DNA of 20,424 nucleotides, taken from the NCBI GenBank assembly GCA_002067855.1, contig MVQS01000096.1, positions 1 through 20,424 on the forward strand, written 5' to 3'. A program made the position numbers and the translations under genes. Positions within the stretch are counted from its first letter, which is position 1, and the number at the start of each line of letters is the position of its first letter. Below are positions 14,758 through 20,424 of this stretch, piece after piece. The notes under the pieces are model-generated. The model worked only from the letters and a program-made list of their open reading frames with translations. It had not been told where the DNA came from and did not search any database. Source of the stretch: Syntrophaceae bacterium PtaB.Bin038. Lineage in GTDB: Bacteria > Desulfobacterota > Syntrophia > Syntrophales > UBA2192.

Positions 14758-16617
14758 CTAGGCGAAAAGCAGGGACCACAGGATCAGCACGGTCAGGAAC
14801 AGCCCCAGCAGCAGGCTGCCCAGGCCGAAGGTGGCCGAGATGAGCTTCAGCGGAATGCTCGGGTGCTCGCGTTTCATTCCTTCCAGGCGTCCCTCGGCGA
14901 CGAGACGCTCATACTCCAGGGGCCGCTGTTCCTTGAGCTCCTCCAACCGGTAGGTCCCCGTGAAGATGAGGCGGTCCATGGGGAACTTGTTCGGGATGAA
15001 GTGCGTGTTGAAGAAGTGGATCGTGAAGATGAACAGGGCCGCCAGCAGCGCCTCCTCGGAATGCACGAGGGCGGCGATATTCAGGACCCATCCGGGGACG
15101 AGCCAGGAAGACCACTCGGGCTTCCAGAGCAGGATTCCCGAGCCGCCGATGGCGAACATGCCCCAGAAGACGGCGAGGAAGTCGAACTTTTCCCAGTAGG
15201 TCCAGCGGTCGAACTTCGGGGCCTCGCCCCGGTTGAAGAACCACCGGAACATCCCCTTGAGGTCCTGAAGGTCCTTGAGGTTCGGGAACAGGGAGTCGGG
15301 GCCGAGCAGGCGGCCGAGCCAGCCCTGCTTGCCCGTGCCCCGGGGGAAGAGGAACTTCAGCGATTCCCAGGCGACGTAGGCCATCCCGACGATCAGTACA
15401 AGGGCCGCCCCGCGATGGAAGAGTCCGGAGATGTGCGCGCCCCCCCAGAGGCGGATGACCGTCTGCGCCCACTCCGTGCCGGCATACTTGAGGGGGAACC
15501 CCGTCAGCACGAGCGTGAAGAAGGACAGCACCAGGAGCACGTGCATGATCCGGTACTTGACGGAGAAGCGCTCGACCTGCTGCAGCCCCTCGCCGGTGGC
15601 GACGACGGAGGGGGGCACGATCCCCTCCTTTTCCATGCGGTGGTGCTCCCAGTAGACCTTTCGCCACCACAGAATCGTGTGGAACCAGAAAAAGGCCAGC
15701 GTCCCGACGAGGAGCCCCCCCATGAAGAGGAAGGTGGCGTACAGGGCGGGGTACTTCTGCCGGTCCGTGTAGTCCGGGTGCGACTGGTAGCTGAGGAATC
15801 GGGGATGGAAGCCCGAGTGACAGCGCCCGCAGTTGGCCTCGAGATTGGCCGGGTGGATGCTCGATCGAGGGTCCTCTTTCGGGAGGATGTTGTGCTTGGT
15901 GTGGCAGTCGCCGCAGCCGGCCACCGGTGCCGGGTAGCCCAGCTCCTGGACCTTTCCGTGGTAGGTGCCCTCGTAGTAGGCGACCATCCGGTCGGAGAGG
16001 TTGTTGCGCGCCATCATGACGCTGTCGGCATGGCAGCGCTTGCACTTCTGGGTGTAGAACTCGCGCGCCTCGGTCGGGTACTGCTCCAGGGAGGTGTGGA
16101 AGACCTGGGTGCTGTGGAGCCCGTGACAGTCCGAGCAGTCGGCGGCATCGTGGTTGCCCTTCAGGATGGCCTCCCCGTGGCCGGAGGCCGTGTAGTCGGC
16201 ATTGCCGTGACATTCGGTGCACTTTTCGATGATGGCGAGCTTGATGTTCTTGCCCGGTTCCTTTTGAATCGCGTGGATGTTCCGGTGGCAGTCGCTGCAG
16301 CGGAAGTCTTCCTGGATGTAGTGGAAGTTGTTCAGGTACTCCTTCGCGATCTTTTCGTGGCAGATGCCGCAATTGACGGGGGCTGGCTTCTCCTTGCCGT
16401 CCCGGTGCTTTTCGATGTCCGTAATTCCCGTGTGGCAGCTCGTGCAACCGTTTCCGGCGTGGATCGAGCGGTTGAAGTCGACCCGGTACAGGGGCTCGTC
16501 GTGGCAGAACCGGCATTCCTGCGCCGCCGCGGCGGGCAGACAGAGGACCGCGAAAACCGCAAACAGGAGCAGACCTGCCGGGAGCCCGTATAGCCCATTT
16601 CCTGCCGTGATCTTCAT
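14758..16617 (-). CDS. CbcL-like inner-membrane cytochrome: nine c-type hemes fused to diheme cytochrome b
   Basis: I use ATG 16617 (619 aa), which opens directly onto the signal sequence (MKITAG, then hydrophobic LPAGLLLFAVFAVLCLPAAA); the frame is open to a GTG at 16650. The periplasmic half has nine CXXCH motifs (CRFCH, CTSCH, CGICH, CSDCH, CTECH, CSDCH, CKRCH, CGDCH, CGRCH). The C-terminal half has several membrane helices with His residues typical of a FdnI/HydC-like cytochrome b (FSVKYRIMHVLLVLSFFTLVLTG, LFHRGAALVLIVG, HSEEALLAALFIFTIHFFN). This combination is that of Geobacter CbcL, which oxidises menaquinol and passes electrons to periplasmic carriers. Direction and partner here are inference. 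It is the last gene of the operon. Confidence 0.88.
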   Translation of the reverse strand: MKITAGNGLYGLPAGLLLFAVFAVLCLPAAAAQECRFCHDEPLYRVDFNRSIHAGNGCTSCHTGITDIEKHRDGKEKPAPVNCGICHEKIAKEYLNNFHYIQEDFRCSDCHRNIHAIQKEPGKNIKLAIIEKCTECHGNADYTASGHGEAILKGNHDAADCSDCHGLHSTQVFHTSLEQYPTEAREFYTQKCKRCHADSVMMARNNLSDRMVAYYEGTYHGKVQELGYPAPVAGCGDCHTKHNILPKEDPRSSIHPANLEANCGRCHSGFHPRFLSYQSHPDYTDRQKYPALYATFLFMGGLLVGTLAFFWFHTILWWRKVYWEHHRMEKEGIVPPSVVATGEGLQQVERFSVKYRIMHVLLVLSFFTLVLTGFPLKYAGTEWAQTVIRLWGGAHISGLFHRGAALVLIVGMAYVAWESLKFLFPRGTGKQGWLGRLLGPDSLFPNLKDLQDLKGMFRWFFNRGEAPKFDRWTYWEKFDFLAVFWGMFAIGGSGILLWKPEWSSWLVPGWVLNIAALVHSEEALLAALFIFTIHFFNTHFIPNKFPMDRLIFTGTYRLEELKEQRPLEYERLVAEGRLEGMKREHPSIPLKLISATFGLGSLLLGLFLTVLILWSLLFA

Positions 16618-16651
16618 CGTTTCCATCCGTTTCGCAATGGGTGCGGGCACG

Positions 16652-17407
16652 TCACTTCGCCGCCGTCATCTCCTGCCAGGCCTGCATGCCGCCAAAGAGC
16701 CGAATGACCTGGTAGCCCTTCATCTCCAGGTAGCTGCCCGCCAGGAAGGTCCGGAATCCGCGATCGTCCAGGAGAACCAACGTGCGGTCCAGCGGGATCG
16801 CCGCATAATCGCGGCTCAGCCGGTAGAGCGGTTTATTCACGGCGCCCTCGATGTGCCCTTCCCTGTAGGACTGCTCCGAGCGCAGATCGACAAGGAGAAG
16901 GTCCTTTCGTTCCGCCATCATCTGCTTGAGAGCCGAGGCCCGGACCGACGGGATCGAACCCCTCGGGATCCGCTCGACCGTTTCCATGGCATAGCCCGCC
17001 TGCTTCCAGGCCGGCATTCCCCTGTCGAGGACATGGACCTGCGTGTAGCCGGCCTTCACGGCTGCACCGGCTGCACGGCAGCTTCGGTAGCATCCCGCGC
17101 TTTCGCAGTAGAAGACCATGACCCGGTTCTTGTCGGGAGGAAGCAGCGTGATGTCCTTTTCGATCTCCTCGCAGGCCATGCACTGCGAGCCGGGAATGCG
17201 GTGATCGAGACACTCGATTTCACTCATCGTGTTGATCACGAGAAGGTCCTTGTCGGAGGCCATCAAGGCGCGAAGCGTCGGGGCGTCGATGACCTTCCAC
17301 GGCGGTGGCGCCTCTGCGGGCTTTCCGCAGGCCGCCAGCGCAAGGGTCAGCATCAATGCCGCCGGCATCACCAACCGGGTTAAGGTATCTTGCGACACGA
17401 AATTCAT
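16652..17407 (-). CDS. Tandem rhodanese lipoprotein, second domain lacking Cys
   Basis: I use ATG 17407 (251 aa), because it starts a lipoprotein signal, with lipobox LALAAC and Cys27; the frame is open to 17461 but that part is repeat-derived. The first rhodanese domain runs from ~43 to 140 and has the active loop FYCESAGCYRSCRAAG, with several cysteines in and after the loop. The second (~155-248, SVRASALKQMMAERKDLLLVDLRSE) has LVLLDDRGFRTF at the loop, where Asp replaces the catalytic Cys, so it is probably non-catalytic. It sits between two multiheme cytochrome genes, with only about 35 bp to the next start, so it is probably cotranscribed. A role as a periplasmic sulfane-sulfur carrier is inference. 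Confidence 0.85.
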   Translation of the reverse strand: MNFVSQDTLTRLVMPAALMLTLALAACGKPAEAPPPWKVIDAPTLRALMASDKDLLVINTMSEIECLDHRIPGSQCMACEEIEKDITLLPPDKNRVMVFYCESAGCYRSCRAAGAAVKAGYTQVHVLDRGMPAWKQAGYAMETVERIPRGSIPSVRASALKQMMAERKDLLLVDLRSEQSYREGHIEGAVNKPLYRLSRDYAAIPLDRTLVLLDDRGFRTFLAGSYLEMKGYQVIRLFGGMQAWQEMTAAK

Positions 17408-17411
17408 TGTT

Positions 17412-17491
17412 TCTTTTCCCGTACCCCGAACTTTTGGACCCTGGACCTCTCTTTTCTTCACCCTGACGCCTTGTCCCCTGAACCCTGTTTT
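17412..17491 (-). repeat. Degenerate short repeats of the CAGGGT type
   Basis: On the minus strand this stretch contains CAGGGTTCAGGGG, TCAGGGTG, GTCCAGGGTCC and TCGGGGTACGGG, a degenerate GGTTCAG/GGTCCAG series. It fills the gap between the seven-heme cytochrome stop and the rhodanese lipoprotein. Its translation explains the odd N-terminal extension of the lipoprotein frame. It resembles decayed short tandem repeats. Confidence 0.5.
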
Positions 17492-19501
17492 TTATTCCGA
17501 CGGCGGCACCCCCGTCATCCCCCATTCCAGCATCTGCGGCTCCGCGATGGGCTCCTTCGGCACGGGGTAGCTGTCCTTGAGGAACTTCCCGACCCCCCGC
17601 ACCTTCAGCTTCGTGAAGTACGGTGCGTCATCGGCATGGCAGTCCGCGCACCCGTCGGGCTTGCCCTTCTGCCCCAGGGTTTTCTTGGCCGACACGGGCA
17701 GGTTTCCGTGATAGATCGGGAACATCACGGCCCTTGTCAAGGCCGGCGCTGGCCTGCCCTGGATCTTGTCCTTTTTCAACTCGTAGAGCTGGTCGGCCAC
17801 GAAGACGACGTTTCGGTACCCCAGGGCCTCGAGGGCCTTGATCATGGCCAGCATATCCGCCTCGGTGGCCACGGTGGACCGCTTCACCTTCCCGCCCGTG
17901 TGCGTGGCGACCTCGACCGTGGTGAGCTTCTTCTGACCCGCGGCGGCCTTCCGCACGGCATCCAGGCTGATGGGCCTCACGACCCCCTCCGAGAGCATCT
18001 CCCCGAACCATTGCCGCACCTTGGGAACGGCCGGTACGTAACGCTCGCCGTCCCCCTTGACCCGTTCGTGACGGTCCGTCCAGGGCTTCCAGGGCTCGGA
18101 GGCCGTCTGGGTGAAGTCCTCGGCCCGGGTGATCAGGCCCGCCCTGTCCGTCGAGTACCACGCAGGCTGTCCCGTGCTGTGGTCCACGAGATAGACGCTT
18201 CGGGTCTTCCGCTCCGAGGCGTGGCAGGATGTGCAGTGCAGCAGGTAGAAATGGAACGTCGACTTGTGGAAGAGCGCGCGATGGATGTTGTCGGGGTTCT
18301 TGGCCTCCTTCGGCATGCCCGGTCGGATCGGCCTGTACCGGTCCTCGAGATGGCAGTTCGCGCAGGTCCTCATGCCCGCCCCGTCGAGGTCGTTTCGGGC
18401 CGTCGCCGTCGGCGACCACCCCTTGCCGATCCGGTGGCGGATGCGTTCGGCCTGCGTCCTGCCCGCCAGGGTGTGGCAGTCGGTGCAGCGAAGGCCAGCC
18501 TTGAGGTGCAGGTCGCCTGCCGGCAGGTAAAGGGTTCCCGACTTCTGTCCGTCCATCGGGCGGTGGCACTGGGTGCAGTTGTCCGTCTCGACGGCTTTGT
18601 TGATCCGGGTGCTGCCCTTGAATTTTCCTTCCGGCGTGAAGAGGTTCCGGTTCTCCCAGGCGTACCGGACGGCGGGGCGGGTCGAGAAGTTCCACGACCC
18701 CCTGTCGTAGCCTTCGACGGCCGGTCCGGTCTCGGGGTTGCTGAAGGTGAAGACGGCGCCCCGGATCTCGCCCAGCCCTGCACCGGCCGTTGCGGCCCAG
18801 CGGTAGTTGCGCAGGCTGAGCTGCCGGTTTCTCTCGGCGAGGCGGTAGCCTTTCAAGTGGCACATCAGGCAGTCGCCCTCGACGACGCCGCTCGCCCGGA
18901 AGCGGCTCTTCCCGTCGGGCGTGTACCGCGAAGAGTAGTCCCCGTCGAGCACGTCGGGTTTCTGCGGTTCCCCCTGGGCGAGGTTCCTCGAAAGGTCGCG
19001 CCGGCCGTCGGCCTTTCTTCCGAACTCCATCGGCCCCCCGCCGGGGTGGGTCCATCCGGGCGCCGCGGCGATGACCTGGCCCTTGGCGCCGATCTTGCCG
19101 CCGCCGGCGATCCAGTCGTAGGTCGAGAGGCCCATGTCGCGTGCGCTTGCGTTTTTCTTGGCGGCGACGCGCTCCGTGAAGGTTCCCGGCTCACCTCCCT
19201 TCCCGAAGTTTCCCGGCGAGAGAACCCAGGGGCGCTTCGGGTCGTAACCGTCGCGCATCTCGTCGAAGCCCTGCTGGAAGTGGGGGCCCGACGTGATGGT
19301 CATGTAGCCGTGGCAGGTCCCGCAGGTCTTGCGGGGCGAGTAGGGATCAGTGCTGTTTCGCGTGGGGGTGATGCGCTGCCCGAACTCGTTCTTGAGCCAG
19401 ATGTCCTCGTGCTTCCAGTCCGGCGGACGCGCGGCGTCGAGCGCGATCGGCGCGCACAGGGCTGCAAGAAGGACGATGCTGGCTATTGTGAACCGGCTCA
19501 T
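17492..19501 (-). CDS. Periplasmic seven-heme cytochrome c
   Basis: I use ATG 19501 (669 aa, MSRFTIASIVLLAALCAPIA, a signal peptide with cleavage near LDAA); a TTG 11 codons earlier is possible. Seven CXXCH sites are spread along the chain: CGTCH, CLMCH, CTQCH, CTDCH, CANCH, CTSCH and, near the C-terminus, CADCH. The long heme-free stretches contain many His and Trp. A part around 540-590 (TEADMLAMIKALEALGYRNVV) looks like an alpha/beta insert. I do not recognise a named family. It precedes the rhodanese lipoprotein and the CbcL-like gene, so it may accept electrons from, or donate them to, the membrane cytochrome. No catalytic function is assigned. Confidence 0.85.
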   Translation of the reverse strand: MSRFTIASIVLLAALCAPIALDAARPPDWKHEDIWLKNEFGQRITPTRNSTDPYSPRKTCGTCHGYMTITSGPHFQQGFDEMRDGYDPKRPWVLSPGNFGKGGEPGTFTERVAAKKNASARDMGLSTYDWIAGGGKIGAKGQVIAAAPGWTHPGGGPMEFGRKADGRRDLSRNLAQGEPQKPDVLDGDYSSRYTPDGKSRFRASGVVEGDCLMCHLKGYRLAERNRQLSLRNYRWAATAGAGLGEIRGAVFTFSNPETGPAVEGYDRGSWNFSTRPAVRYAWENRNLFTPEGKFKGSTRINKAVETDNCTQCHRPMDGQKSGTLYLPAGDLHLKAGLRCTDCHTLAGRTQAERIRHRIGKGWSPTATARNDLDGAGMRTCANCHLEDRYRPIRPGMPKEAKNPDNIHRALFHKSTFHFYLLHCTSCHASERKTRSVYLVDHSTGQPAWYSTDRAGLITRAEDFTQTASEPWKPWTDRHERVKGDGERYVPAVPKVRQWFGEMLSEGVVRPISLDAVRKAAAGQKKLTTVEVATHTGGKVKRSTVATEADMLAMIKALEALGYRNVVFVADQLYELKKDKIQGRPAPALTRAVMFPIYHGNLPVSAKKTLGQKGKPDGCADCHADDAPYFTKLKVRGVGKFLKDSYPVPKEPIAEPQMLEWGMTGVPPSE

Positions 19502-19570
19502 GGGAGACACCGCAGTCCAGGGCAACAGGAACAAGAAATTTTCGGTTCGAATCCGTCAACGCAGGTTGTG

Positions 19571-19602
19571 GGACCCCGGCGCCCCGCGGGGCGCCGGGGT
19601 CC
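19571..19602. terminator. Perfect 32-bp GC palindrome between rhodanese and seven-heme cytochrome genes
   Basis: The left half reads GGACCCCGGCGCCCCG and the right half is its exact reverse complement, giving a stem of ~14-15 pairs with a minimal loop. There is no T-tract on either strand, so it is not a standard intrinsic terminator. It lies in the ~120-bp gap inside the minus-strand cluster and may act as an attenuator, mRNA-stabilising hairpin or protein-binding site. Confidence 0.55.
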
Positions 19603-19624
19603 GTTCAGGACGGTTCCGCTCGGC

Positions 19625-20424
19625 TCAGGGCTCCCTGGGTGCCGCCGGATCAGCCAGCCATTCCATGGAAGAGCCGTCGTAGACCTTCACGTTCTTGTAT
19701 CCCAGCAGGTCGTGGAGGGCCAGCCACCACGTCGTGCAGACCTTGCCCGTGTCGCAGTAGACAATGATCTCCTTGTCGAGATCGGCCCCCACGATGGGCT
19801 TGGCGATGGCCTCGATCTCCGCCTTGCTCTTGTAGGTGTTGTCCGCGTTGAAGAGCAGTCCGGGCGGCAGGTTCACGGCGCCCTTGATGCGGCCCGTGGC
19901 GGGCACGAACTCGAGCTTCTTTTCGCCCTTGAAGAATTCCGGCGGCCGGACGTCGGCCAGCACGGCCTTGCCCAGGGCGCCCATGACGGTTGCCTTGTTC
20001 GCGAGGAACTGCTTGTTGAACTTGCCGCGGTAGGGCTTCGCCTTGGGCTTTACGGCATCCTTCGAAAGGGGCTTCTTGTCGGCGATCCACTTCTCGATCC
20101 CGCCGCTCAGGACGGCTGCCTTCTCCACGCCGGCATAGCGCAGGGTCCAGGCGACCCTCGTCGCATCGGTGCGCAGCGGCATGGTCTCGCCCTTGGAGAC
20201 GACCACCACGTGCGTGGTGGGCTCGATGCCGGCCGACGACAGGATGTCCTTCAAATCGTCGTCGGAGGGCAGCTCGTTGAGCAGCACGCCCCTCTTGATG
20301 CCCCAGACGCCGTAGAAGACGTTGATGGAGCCGGGGATGTGGCCCTCGCTGTATTCCTCGACCTTGCGCACGTCGAGGACGGTGACCTTGGAGAGATTGG
20401 CCTGGAGCCATTCCGTCGTGACGA
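19625..20424 (-). CDS. Tandem-rhodanese thiosulfate sulfurtransferase (5' truncated)
   Basis: The frame runs off the window end, so the N-terminus is missing; the internal GTG at 20371 is not a start. The visible chain begins VTTEWLQANLSKVTVLDVRKVEEYSEGHIPGS, the usual opening of two-domain sulfurtransferases. The N-terminal domain has VVVVSKGETMPLRTD at the loop and lacks a cysteine, as is normal for the structural half. The C-terminal domain has IVYCDTGKVCTTWW, with the active Cys in CDTGKV. The insert with LPPGLLFNADNTYKSKAE is typical too. The signal peptide, if present, lies outside. It is the first visible gene of the cytochrome cluster and probably transfers sulfane sulfur from thiosulfate or persulfide. 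Confidence 0.88.
   Translation of the reverse strand, partial: VTTEWLQANLSKVTVLDVRKVEEYSEGHIPGSINVFYGVWGIKRGVLLNELPSDDDLKDILSSAGIEPTTHVVVVSKGETMPLRTDATRVAWTLRYAGVEKAAVLSGGIEKWIADKKPLSKDAVKPKAKPYRGKFNKQFLANKATVMGALGKAVLADVRPPEFFKGEKKLEFVPATGRIKGAVNLPPGLLFNADNTYKSKAEIEAIAKPIVGADLDKEIIVYCDTGKVCTTWWLALHDLLGYKNVKVYDGSSMEWLADPAAPREP

Noticed and set aside
14515..16593. 692-codon plus-strand open frame
   Set aside because: Antisense shadow of the nine-heme cytochrome gene; no ribosome site, low-complexity Glu/Val/Arg composition.
19544..19554. GGTTCGAATCC, resembling a tRNA T-loop
   Set aside because: The surrounding bases do not form the T-arm stem and no anticodon or acceptor arms are present, so neither a tRNA nor a clear attachment-site fragment is supported.

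Overview
The window reads as a chromosomal segment of a GC-rich anaerobic Gram-negative bacterium, most likely a Desulfobacterota (former Deltaproteobacteria) lineage. The evidence is a nine-heme cytochrome c fused to a diheme b-type membrane domain (CbcL-like), a second multiheme cytochrome, three rhodanese genes, an RND efflux operon and sigma-54 regulation with an NtrC-type activator. The taxonomic placement is inference, because there is no rRNA or marker gene here.

Layout. (1) 1-582, + strand: the C-terminal part of an Obg/DRG-like GTPase with a TGS domain, followed by a ten-copy heptamer repeat that has an inverted partner. (2) 768-2474, - strand: three secreted or envelope proteins of unknown function (a Gln/Gly-rich small protein, an OB-like secreted protein and an outer-membrane beta-barrel), with overlapping or coupled starts. 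(3) 2647-5226, - strand: an NtrC-family response regulator and its membrane histidine kinase. (4) 5539-6081, + strand: a secreted DUF2202 ferritin-like protein. (5) 6260-12508, - strand: a TolC-like, membrane fusion lipoprotein and RND permease operon joined by ATGA overlaps, then a 17-codon probable DUF2892 remnant and a single-domain rhodanese. (6) 12603-14639, - strand: a thiamine-diphosphate enzyme and an unrecognised small protein. (7) 14758-20424, - strand: a respiratory or sulfur-linked cluster made of a tandem rhodanese (5' end outside the window), a seven-heme cytochrome, a tandem rhodanese lipoprotein and a CbcL-like quinone/periplasm oxidoreductase, closed by an intrinsic terminator.

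The main discovery is regulatory. Near-perfect sigma-54 promoters lie upstream of both the three-gene envelope operon (2513-2528) and the DUF2202 gene (5456-5471). Each has two 15-bp dyads of the form RYGCA-N5-TGCRY, exactly 20 bp apart centre to centre, at about -110/-130 and -112/-132 from the predicted starts. The kinase/regulator pair lies between the two targets and has its own sigma-70-like promoter. This looks like a compact, self-contained envelope-response regulon, similar in logic to Zra-type systems but with different and uncharacterised output proteins.

The second theme is electron transfer and sulfur handling. Rhodanese domains occur in three genes, and in two of them they flank or sit between multiheme cytochromes. 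This suggests, but does not prove, a quinol-linked periplasmic pathway involving sulfane sulfur or a related oxyanion.
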